This document shows positions 16,162 through 24,643 of a stretch of 64,000 bases of DNA, piece after piece. Position numbers and translations under genes: made by a program. Under the pieces are notes generated by a model. The model saw only the letters and a program-made list of their open reading frames with translations, searched no databases and was not told the origin of the DNA. Location: NCBI GenBank assembly GCA_964441755.1, contig CAYTVG010000007.1:1-64000 (forward strand), in the 5' to 3' direction. This stretch comes from JAUMBM01 sp964441755. GTDB taxonomy: Bacteria; Bacteroidota; Bacteroidia; Chitinophagales; Saprospiraceae. Position 1 is the first letter of the stretch. Each line of letters opens with the position of its first letter.

Positions 16162-16821
16162 TTGATCACTGCATATCGGGCAGTCAACCCGTATACGGTA
16201 AGATCAGCAAGACAAAGAACATCGGTGAAAGAGGCCATCCAAGCATATCTAAGTTCCGTCAAGTCTCTATGCCCCCAAGTAACTGAGGCTGAATTAGACT
16301 ACCTAAAGCGTGACTTAAAGGTATCTGAATTAAAGCAAAAGGAATTCTTCATTCATGCAAACACTATTCAGAAAGAAATTGGATTTATCTTCTCCGGTTT
16401 GATACGTGCATTTTATATTGACAATAATGGCAACGAGATATCTGTTAACTTCTTTGGAGAGAACGGATACGCTACACATTATACTGCATTCATCACACAA
16501 ACGCCCAGTAAATATTACTTTCAGTGTATTGAGCCAACGGTTGTAGTCACTATCACATATAAGCACATACAAGAGGGATATGAAAAATTTTCAATTTTTG
16601 AGCGATACGGCCGGCTGGTGGCAGAAGAAGTATTGAAGATGCAACAACAACGAATTGAGGGATTTCTTTTTGAGAATGCAGAAAGCCGATACCTTGCATT
16701 CATCAAAAAGAATCCTGACCTGTTTAATAGGATCTCTATATCTTACTTGGCCTCCTATCTCGGTATAGAGAGACAATCTCTAACCCGCATTAGAAAAAAA
16801 CTGGCTCACCATTCATTTTGA
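16162..16821 (+). CDS. Crp/Fnr-family transcriptional regulator
   Basis: Cyclic-nucleotide-binding-domain protein of the type common in Bacteroidota: the N-terminal beta-roll has IQKEIGFIFSGLIRAFYIDNNGNEISVNFF (given here as a description of residues about 69-98), followed by the long dimer helix and a compact C-terminal HTH with YLASYLGIERQSLTRIRKKL. The usual PRS phosphate-binding cassette of true cAMP receptors is not evident, so the ligand may not be cAMP. The ATG at 16162 gives 219 aa, but a GTG at 16225 (VKEAIQAYL) fits the family N-terminus better. It stands upstream of, and in line with, an NmrA-like and an alpha/beta-hydrolase gene and may regulate them. Confidence 0.85.
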   Translation: MITAYRAVNPYTVRSARQRTSVKEAIQAYLSSVKSLCPQVTEAELDYLKRDLKVSELKQKEFFIHANTIQKEIGFIFSGLIRAFYIDNNGNEISVNFFGENGYATHYTAFITQTPSKYYFQCIEPTVVVTITYKHIQEGYEKFSIFERYGRLVAEEVLKMQQQRIEGFLFENAESRYLAFIKKNPDLFNRISISYLASYLGIERQSLTRIRKKLAHHSF

Positions 16822-16888
16822 CACATTTGTGTCAGGCAATCTTTGGCTACCCTCCTCATGTTTGCAATGCAAATAAATCACAGTAGCC

Positions 16889-17530
16889 ATGAAAGTGGTA
16901 ATCTTTGGCGCAACTGGCTTTTCTGGTCAGGCCATCCTCAAAAAAAATTTAGCAAAAGACTATCAGGTCACCATCCTGGTCCGAAACAGAGCTGCCGTCT
17001 CAATAAATAGCGATAAGCTTACTATCATTGAAGGTAATGTGCTGAGCAGAGATGCTGTCAAGAAAGCACTTGAAAATCAAGATGCTGTCATTCAGTGTCT
17101 GGGTATAGGGGGAAAGGGAACAGGAAAACCAACCACCTTCATTTCTGATGCCACCAAAATCATTGTAGCAGAAATGAAAAATCAGGGAATCAACAGACTT
17201 ATTGCAATGAGCAATGTTGGGGCAGGAAATAGTATTGCATTCCTTCCGTGGTTTTTTTCGAAAATCATATTGCCTTTCTTTATGAGGTGGCTAAAAGTGA
17301 TTATTGATGACAAAAACAACATGGAATCATTGATTATGCGTAGCGAATTGGACTGGACAATTGTTCGTTGCCCTAATATTGTAGACAAAGCAGCCAAAGG
17401 CAATGTCCACGCAACCCTGGACGGGTACGGGTTAGGACTATCCGTTACCTTGGACGATATGGCTGAGTTTATGGTTCAGCAGGTAGTCAATGATTTATAC
17501 AACCGACAAGCTCCGTCAATCAGTAACTAG
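16889..17530 (+). CDS. NAD(P)-binding, NmrA/SDR-a like protein
   Basis: Begins with the Rossmann nucleotide-binding motif KVVIFGATGFSGQAIL (GATGxxG), followed by LVRNRAAV, AVIQCLGIGG and RLIAMSNVGAG. At 213 aa it matches short atypical SDRs of the NmrA / NAD(P)H-binding (PF13460) group, which act as redox sensors or small reductases. It lies 67 bp after the Crp-like gene and 15 bp before the hydrolase, suggesting one transcript. Catalytic Tyr-Lys of classical SDRs is not obvious. Substrate unknown. Confidence 0.87.
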   Translation: MKVVIFGATGFSGQAILKKNLAKDYQVTILVRNRAAVSINSDKLTIIEGNVLSRDAVKKALENQDAVIQCLGIGGKGTGKPTTFISDATKIIVAEMKNQGINRLIAMSNVGAGNSIAFLPWFFSKIILPFFMRWLKVIIDDKNNMESLIMRSELDWTIVRCPNIVDKAAKGNVHATLDGYGLGLSVTLDDMAEFMVQQVVNDLYNRQAPSISN

Positions 17531-17545
17531 AACCATCTCATCCAA

Positions 17546-18328
17546 ATGACAACAGCAGCGCAGACAACATTCATAAGCACCAAAATCGGAAAAATAGCCG
17601 TTCACTCATTTGACAGGAAAACTGACAAGCTCCCTGTCATACTCCTTCATGGAGTCTATTTTGACCATCATCTTTGGGATCAACAGGTGACGGCAATACA
17701 AGACCGAACGATTTTCGCGATAGACATGCCGCTTCACGGTGAAAGCCGCGAAATCACAATGTCAACCTGGACGCTGACCGATTGTGCTGACATGCTCATT
17801 GAGCTATTGGATACCCTACAACTACCGAGCGTCATTGCAGTCGGACATTCCTGGGGCAGCATGACTATTCTCAGGGCTGCCAGTAGACATCCCCAACGTT
17901 TTGAAGCAGTGGGTTTGTGCAATATGCCTTTTCAAGCGGCAACTTGCAAGCAAAAGGCTTTATTCAGACTACAACACAGCATGCTCAAGTATAGAAATTT
18001 TTACACCCGACAAGCTGCAAAAGCCCTGTTTGGGAAAACCTCCCTGAAAGAAGACCCCGGTCTGCTAACGAAACTTCGTCGACCGATGAGCATTTTGTCA
18101 AATAGTCAGGTAAGGCAAATAGACAAAAATGTCATCATAGATGCCGAAGATACCTCTTCTCTCATAATCCATTTACAGGTGAAGGCCATAGCGCTGAAGG
18201 GCAAGGAAGATTATGTTCCTACGCCCCGCAGGATAGAAACATGGATTGTTGACGGGGGGCATGTAAGCCCGATGGAAGCCCCCGAGAAGGTCATCGCGTT
18301 GATCAGGATGCTTGCAAACACGGTGTGA
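17546..18328 (+). CDS. Alpha/beta hydrolase
   Basis: Compact 260-aa alpha/beta-hydrolase-6 type protein: oxyanion segment LLHGVYFDHHLWD, nucleophile elbow GHSWGS, and C-terminal His in DGGHVSPMEAPEKV, the usual VxGGHxxxxExPE arrangement. There is no signal peptide. It ends directly at the start of an 87-bp repeat and MITE debris, so the C-terminus deserves checking, although the catalytic His is present. Likely cotranscribed with the NmrA-like gene. Substrate unknown. Confidence 0.87.
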   Translation: MTTAAQTTFISTKIGKIAVHSFDRKTDKLPVILLHGVYFDHHLWDQQVTAIQDRTIFAIDMPLHGESREITMSTWTLTDCADMLIELLDTLQLPSVIAVGHSWGSMTILRAASRHPQRFEAVGLCNMPFQAATCKQKALFRLQHSMLKYRNFYTRQAAKALFGKTSLKEDPGLLTKLRRPMSILSNSQVRQIDKNVIIDAEDTSSLIIHLQVKAIALKGKEDYVPTPRRIETWIVDGGHVSPMEAPEKVIALIRMLANTV

Positions 18329-18331
18329 ACG

Positions 18332-18418
18332 TCCCCCAAGGCGTTGAAGGACTGACCTGCCGGCTTGCCAGCGCGTTGCACAGGATGTCTTGGCGGCATT
18401 GTAAGCAGCCGGCGAGTT
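18332..18418. repeat. 87-bp repeat, copy 1
   Basis: About 80% identical without gaps to 39912-39998. It begins CCCCCAAGRCG and ends AAGCAGCCGGCGAGTT. Both copies start just downstream of a gene stop codon on the same strand, and both lie a short distance before a 74-bp MITE-type arm (at 18514 and 39998). No coding function is apparent. Confidence 0.75.
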
Positions 18419-18513
18419 ACATCCCCAATAAGACGATCTCTTTGTCGTCGACTGTGTGGATTTCCCGGCGGATGCGCTGCTCTCAGGGCAGTTCCCCGGA
18501 GGATTTTTTCTGG

Positions 18514-18584
18514 TGAGGTGGCCGGCAATATTTGGACAGTCAACCTAGTTCTTAAGCTACTGTCCGAATATTGCCGACCACCTC
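18514..18584. repeat. Divergent MITE-like element
   Basis: Left arm from 18514 (TGAGGTGGCCGGC then AATATTTGGACA) and right arm 18561-18584 (TGTCCGAATATTGCCGACCA and CCTC) form an inverted repeat of the same type as the 74-bp elements but with different arm bases and a different core. It is a second subfamily. Confidence 0.75.
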
Positions 18585-18587
18585 CTT

Positions 18588-18726
18588 TTGTCATCATTGC
18601 TAAGGTTACTCTGAATATTTTACCGCAGGAGACGTGCTGAAAAGGGGTGTGGTCACTAGAAGACTCAAAGCGGGATAGGACCTCAAATATCGGGCGAAAG
18701 TCCTGCAGATTTGAATGTGATTGCCC
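18588..18726 (+). pseudogene. ISAs1 transposase 3' remnant
   Basis: In successive frames the segment encodes IIAKVTLNILPQET, then LKRGVVTRRLKAG, a stop, and DLKYRAKVLQI with a stop at 18712-18714. This matches the C-terminus of the ISAs1 transposase at 37844-38579 (FAIIAKVALNLLQQET, LKAGWDLKYREKVLQI). It ends in a degenerate terminal repeat. Frameshifts and the in-frame stop make it non-functional. Confidence 0.8.
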
Positions 18727-18860
18727 CACCCATCAGGAGCATTTTTTCATACGTGAAATACAAGCCTGCGGCGAGGGAACGCTCAGTGAAATGCGCTTGT
18801 GACCACGCAGTTTGAATAACGTCAAACAACAACAGGAAGGGTAGTAATCTGGTCACAAGC

Positions 18861-21116
18861 TTAGTGTTTGACAAATTTCACAACCCCCTGGTTTACACGA
18901 AGGAAATAAATTCCCGCCCTCAGTTCCTCGACTGCAATGCTGCTCTGTCCGGGCATCAGCACACCTGATTTTACCACCACCCCGGTGGTATCCGAAATCG
19001 AAAATGCCTGTTTTTCAACAAGACTTTCCTGGAAATACACTACCGAACGTACCGGGTTCGGGTAAATTTCCGGGTGATTATTTATACTGGTTTCTTCAAC
19101 GATATTTGGAAAATCCCACACCGTTTTCATTGTCCAAAAATCAAAACCTGCAATCGTCGCATCGCTGCTTCCTTCCTGAAAAAACGACAACCCCAAGGCC
19201 GATTCCGAGGGAAAAATACGGGCGGTAATGACTAATTCGCCTTCGCCCGCGAACAACTCGACAGACGAACGGTCTACGTAAATATGCAGACGGATGGTAT
19301 CCTGTGCAGCCTCAAAAGGCGCTTTGAAAAAAGTGGTAAAATCCCCATCGAAGTTGCTGGCGCTGGCATTGGATCTATCCAGAAAAACCTCGTTTCGAAG
19401 GGCATCGTAGCCAATTTCGGTGAAATGGTTGTCATCCATTCGCAACCTAATGCCAGCCTTGCTCGAACTACCGGGAACGAGTTGCATTTTCAGTTCGTAC
19501 GTGTCGCCCGACAGGGAATTATCGCTGATGAATTGGTTGGCCTGTGCCAGATTTTTATCAACAAACTGAAAATGCTCCTCCCGCAACGAGTCCAGTTCCT
19601 GGATGGGTCGCTGCACCAGCCGAAGTCCGAAAGGGAATTGTCTCAAGCCAATGGAACGGGGAATGGTCATGCTGCCCCGCCAGGGCGAGGTAGGGAGGCT
19701 GCCGGCATATGCCCAGTTGCTCATCCAGCCGAGCCAGACTCGCTGGTAATTATCCTGCGGCATATTTTCCCAAGAGCGCCCGGCGTAGTTGTCAGGCCCA
19801 AAGTCGGCCCAAAAGCCAATGGGGAGGGGGTTTTCAGCGGCTTCGTCCGAAAAAAGGATGTGGTCGATATTGATATGCCCCCAGCCACCGGAGTGGTTGT
19901 CGACAATCTGGAGGCGGGCCTCCTGACCCTGCAAATCGCTGACGTCCCAACTCACCCAGGTGAGCAATTCGCTGTTTTTTCCTGTGGCCGTCCGCACGTT
20001 ACTTCCGTTGATTTGTAGCCTGATTTCTGTCAAGCCGGGATGGTTTCCGCCGCCGATGAGGAAGTTGATAAATGGCTTTTGAATGATGAAATTTTCGGAA
20101 GTCAACGCCCCAGTCGGGGTATCCCCGTTGAGGAAGGAATTTACAAGACCATTTCCCAAATAACCTGAAACCACCTGCTGCCCCGGCAATGCGCCGGTCG
20201 CCGGTGCATTGCCGAACGCAGTCCCGATTTTGAACCAACCGCTATAATTTCCACCTTCAAAATCCTCGAAAATATTGCCCTGCGGAATGGGCGGCGGCTG
20301 GCTCAAAAAGGCCTCGTACTCCGGCAGCAGTGTGAACACCGTGCCGTCAAAATCTCCCACAAAATACTGTGTACCTGAACCACCCGCCGGCCCGCCGGGA
20401 TTCAGGCTGACCATCAGCACCCACTTGATTTCATTGGTACCTTCTACTTGTATAGGAAACAAATCGGGGCACTCCCAAACACCGCCGTTCGCGCCAATAT
20501 TTTCCACGAAATCACTCTCGAAAGTCCAGCTTTTCAAATCGGGAGATGAATAAAATTTGATACGGTCAAAGGCTGCAAGAGTCATCACCCATTTCGCTGT
20601 TGGTTCGTGCCAAAACACCTGAGGGTCGCGGAAATCGGCGATCCCGGGGTTAGGCAGAACGGGGTTACCACTGTATTTTGTCCAGGTATGCCCCTCATCC
20701 GTACTGTAGGCGATACTCTGCCGCTGCTGGCTGCCGGCATGGGTGAAAATGGCAATGAGCCCCTCGTTTTCAGCCGTGTTAAAACCGGCAGAATTGTCCC
20801 AATCCACCACTGCGCCGCCGGAAAATATTTGTCCCAAATTATCAGGCAGCATAGCCACAGGCAGGTGTTCCCAATGCACCATATCCGTAGAAACAGCATG
20901 GCCCCAGGACATATTCCCCCACTGACTGCCGAGTGGGTTGTACTGGTACATTAGGTGGTATTTCCCTTTGTAAAAAACCATCCCGCAGGGGTCATTTATC
21001 CAGTTTCTCTCAGGTGAAAAATGGAATTGAGGACGGTAGGGTTGGTTGTAGTCCTGCGCCGGAACAGTGATTTGCCAACAAAAAATGGCAATGAGGATAA
21101 GGTATAATTTCTTCAT
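18861..21116 (-). CDS. T9SS-secreted GH32 fructan hydrolase with an inserted lectin-like module
   Basis: Glycoside hydrolase family 32 enzyme (levanase/inulinase type). Signal peptide to about residue 20; nucleophile Asp42 in WINDPCG; RDP at 163-165; acid/base Glu215 in ECPD; C-terminal beta-sandwich about 500-660; T9SS sorting domain about 680-751 (YPNP and a closing strand). Between the conserved propeller segments FVGDFDG (about 252-258) and NYAGRSW (443-449) lies an extra module of about 160 residues, 272-432, rich in beta strands, starting EDFEGGNYSGW and resembling carbohydrate-binding jelly rolls. The neighbouring GH32 at 27852 lacks it. WINDPCG replaces the usual WMNDPNG. Last gene of the fructan locus; probably the surface or extracellular polymer-cutting enzyme. 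Confidence 0.92.
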   Translation of the reverse strand: MKKLYLILIAIFCWQITVPAQDYNQPYRPQFHFSPERNWINDPCGMVFYKGKYHLMYQYNPLGSQWGNMSWGHAVSTDMVHWEHLPVAMLPDNLGQIFSGGAVVDWDNSAGFNTAENEGLIAIFTHAGSQQRQSIAYSTDEGHTWTKYSGNPVLPNPGIADFRDPQVFWHEPTAKWVMTLAAFDRIKFYSSPDLKSWTFESDFVENIGANGGVWECPDLFPIQVEGTNEIKWVLMVSLNPGGPAGGSGTQYFVGDFDGTVFTLLPEYEAFLSQPPPIPQGNIFEDFEGGNYSGWFKIGTAFGNAPATGALPGQQVVSGYLGNGLVNSFLNGDTPTGALTSENFIIQKPFINFLIGGGNHPGLTEIRLQINGSNVRTATGKNSELLTWVSWDVSDLQGQEARLQIVDNHSGGWGHINIDHILFSDEAAENPLPIGFWADFGPDNYAGRSWENMPQDNYQRVWLGWMSNWAYAGSLPTSPWRGSMTIPRSIGLRQFPFGLRLVQRPIQELDSLREEHFQFVDKNLAQANQFISDNSLSGDTYELKMQLVPGSSSKAGIRLRMDDNHFTEIGYDALRNEVFLDRSNASASNFDGDFTTFFKAPFEAAQDTIRLHIYVDRSSVELFAGEGELVITARIFPSESALGLSFFQEGSSDATIAGFDFWTMKTVWDFPNIVEETSINNHPEIYPNPVRSVVYFQESLVEKQAFSISDTTGVVVKSGVLMPGQSSIAVEELRAGIYFLRVNQGVVKFVKH

Positions 21117-21272
21117 TGTAAAATATTTGAATCTGTTAAGATTTTAAAAAATGCACTCCATGACCCCACTACCGGCAGCTTCATCATTTTGTATTTCTCC
21201 AACTGAAATTTGCATACAATAAATCCCGGGGCCAAAGCCAACCGGAAGCCGGTTTCCTGTCCGGTTTTTTTG

Positions 21273-21530
21273 TTAAAAAACCTCTTGAGGGCATTTTTCG
21301 AAAACAATTCCATGCCCGGTACATGAATAGATTTGCATAGAAGTGAGATAGTTCACCGTCCGGTTCTGCATGATAAAATTGTTGAAATCAATTCCCGAGT
21401 GCTCCGGGGCAATGCGTTGAAACAGGGGTGCACCCACCGTTCCCTGCCGATCGTTGTTTTGACAGGAAAAATAGAAAAGCACCGGAAAGAAGAAAAAATA
21501 TTGGCTCATTGCAGAAAATTCAAAAAGCAC
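21273..21530 (-). pseudogene. Possible N-terminal remnant of an exported lipoprotein (ASPIC/UnbV-like?)
   Basis: In the 456-bp gap between the DUF4960 gene and the distal GH32, a minus-strand frame begins with a hydrophobic stretch ending in a lipobox-like FSC. It continues PLFQRIAPEHSGIDFNN, which resembles the start of CRTAC/ASPIC-UnbV proteins (F..I....TGI.F.N). It ends after 85 aa without the calcium-binding repeats. I regard it as a degraded fragment; it may equally be chance coding. Confidence 0.3.
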
Positions 21531-21557
21531 TGGGACAAAAAATTGTCCCAGTGCTTT
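21524..21557. terminator. Hairpin after the surface glycan-binding protein gene
   Basis: AAAGCACTGGGACAA (21524-21538) pairs perfectly with TTGTCCCAGTGCTTT (21543-21557) around an AAAA loop. It starts 16 bp beyond the stop of the gene ending at 21573, on the minus strand. It probably ends or attenuates the SusC-SusD-SGBP transcript and lowers expression of the distal GH32 gene. Confidence 0.75.
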
Positions 21558-21572
21558 ATTGAATACTCACAA

Positions 21573-22814
21573 TTATTTGATGGACAAGTAATTGATGATA
21601 TTTTTCGTCAGCCTTTCAATATTACCCTGGTGTACATTCAAGCCATCCGGGTTGATGGTACCCTGCTTGTTCTGGTTGTACTCGATACCGCCGATGCCCT
21701 GAAAAATAGCCGTTCCCTGAAACTCTGTATTCGGTTTCAGTTCCAGCATACCCGCCATAAAATAGTCATTGATACCGCCCCAGGTGCCGAGCCATTCGGC
21801 GTTATTTCTGGCTATGAATTCGTTGTAGGCATTCGGATTTGCATTAAATCCGAAATTCGGGTCAACCGGTACGCCAATCTCATTCACCATAAAATCCGGA
21901 ATCCGTTCGATGACGTAGTTGTGGTCTTCCCGCCAGCCGGCGCCGATGACCGGAAATTCCTTTCTACCGTCCGGATTGTTCATCGAAATACCGGCATAAA
22001 TCGGATGTCCGCTTTGGTCGTGCTGCCTGTTGACGACCACATTCACTGTCCAGGTATCGCCGTTTTCAAAGCCCCCGCCACCGCCGATGACTCGGAAGTA
22101 GTTGTCAGTGATACGCCCCAAATCCCATAGATACTGGTTAGCGTAACCGGCGAGGTAGAGATTTCCTCCCGCTTTGTACCAGTCTTTTATGGCGCTCAAA
22201 ACGGCCGGATCTTGTGAAATACCCGGCATTTGAAAAGCATCGTTGCGGTCGTAATACCACCAAAGCACCTTGTACTGGCTCAGGTCAACGGTTCCGTTTT
22301 TGATGTCCTGCATGGATACGAATTTGGCCACGTCAGCCGGGTAATTGGAGAAAAACCAATCGGCAGCAGCCTTAGCGTCGTCCTCTGTAATATCCGCCCG
22401 TGCAGGGGCGTCGCTGAGGAAGCCGGTGATACATCGCACGCTGGCAGTTACTGTCCAGTTGCTGAACAGGTTGCCGCTGACGAGGGTATATTTCACCGGA
22501 ACTTTCATATTCACAGCGGTACCGGAGGCGGGGGTTGCCGTGTTCCCGGATGCAACAGCAAAGGTTGGCGTCACGCTCGACAGGTCTGTTCCGCAGGGAA
22601 AAACAATGTTCACCACTCTATTTTCTTCATCAATACTCACCTCCTCGGCGCCGGGTGCCTGAAAGTCAGTAAAGAGCAAAACCTTGTTCGGGTCAATGTC
22701 GAGGTTGATGCCCAGCAAAGTATCGTCTTGGCAGGCAGTAAAGCCAAGTGCTACGGCAAGCACAGCCACGGCAAAAATGCTTCGGTTGAATATTTTGATA
22801 TTTTTCATCATCAT
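21573..22814 (-). CDS. Surface glycan-binding lipoprotein, DUF4960 type
   Basis: Lipoprotein: the signal sequence ends in the lipobox FTAC (Cys at about residue 28). The N-terminal region (about 40-130) is an Ig-like DUF5018-type domain, and the remainder (from ITGFLSDAPAR) resembles DUF4960, the domain of the surface glycan-binding protein of the B. thetaiotaomicron levan locus. It has no glycoside hydrolase signature. It follows SusC and SusD in the conserved order and would capture fructan at the cell surface and pass it to the SusCD transporter. Length is 413 aa. The DUF4960 assignment rests on partial motif memory plus synteny. Confidence 0.8.
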   Translation of the reverse strand: MMMKNIKIFNRSIFAVAVLAVALGFTACQDDTLLGINLDIDPNKVLLFTDFQAPGAEEVSIDEENRVVNIVFPCGTDLSSVTPTFAVASGNTATPASGTAVNMKVPVKYTLVSGNLFSNWTVTASVRCITGFLSDAPARADITEDDAKAAADWFFSNYPADVAKFVSMQDIKNGTVDLSQYKVLWWYYDRNDAFQMPGISQDPAVLSAIKDWYKAGGNLYLAGYANQYLWDLGRITDNYFRVIGGGGGFENGDTWTVNVVVNRQHDQSGHPIYAGISMNNPDGRKEFPVIGAGWREDHNYVIERIPDFMVNEIGVPVDPNFGFNANPNAYNEFIARNNAEWLGTWGGINDYFMAGMLELKPNTEFQGTAIFQGIGGIEYNQNKQGTINPDGLNVHQGNIERLTKNIINYLSIK

Positions 22815-22870
22815 TTATTTGGATTGAATACTGGCAGGGTTTGAAGCCTGCCAGCGTTTTGACTCAAAAA

Positions 22871-24580
22871 TTAATACCCCGGATTCTGCTGGTACAGCCC
22901 GCCGGAAAGATTGATTTGCGTTTGCGGAATTGGCATGTACTCGTGTTTGCCAGCCTGGAAAGCGGCATCGTTCAGGTACGACCTTCTGGTTTTTTCAACA
23001 GCAAGGTAGCCGTCGATCCACTGCTTCGCAATGCCCCAGCGCACCAGGTCAAAAAAGCGGTGTCCTTCCAGCCCGAGTTCCAACCTGCGCTCAAAGCGTA
23101 GCGCCTGCCGGGCGTAATCCTGCGACGGAAACGACGGGTAAGGCTGCACCCTGTAAATGGCGGCGTTGTTGAGTCGGCCGGTGCTGTTGGCGGCCCTGTT
23201 GCGGATATCATTGATAATGGGCAGCGCCTCGTTCTGGCGGCCCAGTTCTATCAGTGCTTCCGCTTTCCAAAGCAACACATCGGCGTAGCGGATGAGTACG
23301 TCATTTTTGGAAGTGATGGTAAATGGCCCGTTCGCAGCACGGCAGGGGCAGTCGGGGTGTTCCAGTTCTTTCATTGAAGCATAGTTGCCGTAAGTGGCCG
23401 GATCACGTGCCCAGGCATCGCCCTGTGCGATGTAGGCCGGGTCGTACTTGAAAGGCTTGCCTTGCTGCACCACGGTATGGTCGAGGCGGGGATCCACCTC
23501 ATTGACGAACCGGTCGTAGTTTGAATCGTTGTAGGTGTCGAACAAGGGCAGTCCGTTGGCCCCGGTTTTAAAGGAATTGACAAAATTCTGCGTTGGTATG
23601 TGAAAACCGCAGCAGCCAAATTCCGCTGATTGCGGGTAGTTCAGTGCAGAAGCCCACGTACCACGTCCGTCGGGCGAGCCATCGTTGATGGAACGCTGGA
23701 TAGCGAAAACCGATTCCGGGCCGTTTTCAAACTGGTACAGAAAATTTTCCGCAAAATCGCCTTGCAGCGCGTATTTGCCGGAGTTTTGGATTTGGGTCAC
23801 CAAACTCACCACTTCCTCCAGTTTGCTGTTGTCAATTTTTGAAACAGCATTCTGGTCATTCTGCTCATAAGCCTGGAAGAGCAGTGTTTTGGCCAAATAT
23901 GCCATGGCTGTATACTTGTTCGCCCTGCCCACCTGGAATTGGGTTTCCGGCAAATTTTCAACGCCAAAACGGAACTCATCGGCGATTTTCGTCCAAAGTT
24001 CCTGGTCGGTCAAATCCACATTCGACACCCTCAAAATATCTTTCACGGCCACCGTTTCATCGATGTAAGGCACCCGCTTGAAGTGGATTTTCAAATCAAA
24101 GTAATAATGTCCCCGAAGGAAACGCAACTCTGCTTCACGCACCGCTTTCAACGGATATTCGGCAGCGCTCACCTTGCTCAACACAGCCAGCGCTGCATTA
24201 CAACGTGAAATGCCCGTGAATTGGCGCTCCCATTTTTTATTGTTCAAATCAATCAGGTCCGGAGGGAATGTCGCCATGTCTGCAATCAGCGGCGTGTAAA
24301 CAGACAGGGCGTGGTAGGCAAAAATATCGCCGGCGCCGTTACCGCCTTTGTGGGCATCGCCGGCACGCAGGTTACCGGTTGGCCAGAGGTAGTTGGGGGC
24401 TGTGTAGTGGTCGTTGCCCAGCCAGGAGTAAGCGGCAATCACCAGCCCGTCGATGTTGTCAATGCTATTGACCTGATCTTCGCTGAGTACGCCTTTAGAC
24501 GTTTCATCGAGAAAATCCTGGCAGCTTGCAAAACTGAAGGCGAGCAGTGTCACCAGGAGAATTTTATGTATATTTTTCAT
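22871..24580 (-). CDS. SusD/RagB-family nutrient-binding outer-membrane lipoprotein
   Basis: Lipobox FASC near residue 20 followed by QDFLDETSKGVLSE, the standard SusD N-terminus. The TPR-like helical core and C-terminal RagB/SusD segment are visible (DVLIRYADVLLWKAEALIELG, INDIRNRAA, ERRLELGLEGHRFFDLVRWG). Length is 569 aa. It lies 63 bp after the SusC stop in the same transcript and forms the lid of the SusC transporter, binding fructo-oligosaccharides. Specificity is inferred from the GH32 neighbours. Confidence 0.95.
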   Translation of the reverse strand: MKNIHKILLVTLLAFSFASCQDFLDETSKGVLSEDQVNSIDNIDGLVIAAYSWLGNDHYTAPNYLWPTGNLRAGDAHKGGNGAGDIFAYHALSVYTPLIADMATFPPDLIDLNNKKWERQFTGISRCNAALAVLSKVSAAEYPLKAVREAELRFLRGHYYFDLKIHFKRVPYIDETVAVKDILRVSNVDLTDQELWTKIADEFRFGVENLPETQFQVGRANKYTAMAYLAKTLLFQAYEQNDQNAVSKIDNSKLEEVVSLVTQIQNSGKYALQGDFAENFLYQFENGPESVFAIQRSINDGSPDGRGTWASALNYPQSAEFGCCGFHIPTQNFVNSFKTGANGLPLFDTYNDSNYDRFVNEVDPRLDHTVVQQGKPFKYDPAYIAQGDAWARDPATYGNYASMKELEHPDCPCRAANGPFTITSKNDVLIRYADVLLWKAEALIELGRQNEALPIINDIRNRAANSTGRLNNAAIYRVQPYPSFPSQDYARQALRFERRLELGLEGHRFFDLVRWGIAKQWIDGYLAVEKTRRSYLNDAAFQAGKHEYMPIPQTQINLSGGLYQQNPGY

Positions 24581-24643
24581 TGTTCATTGTTTTCAAATCA
24601 CGGTGATTTTGAAACCACCGTGATTTCAGTTGTATTAAAAAAA

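Noticed and set aside
16050..16262. 70-codon minus-strand frame (IYAGDNNGFPDFRGIF near its end)
   Set aside because: It looked like the C-terminus of a secreted protein but overlaps the Crp-like gene's 5' region and has no signal or partner; support is too weak.
18211..18729. 172-codon minus-strand frame
   Set aside because: It runs antisense through the hydrolase end, the 87-bp repeat, the MITE and the ISAs1 remnant.
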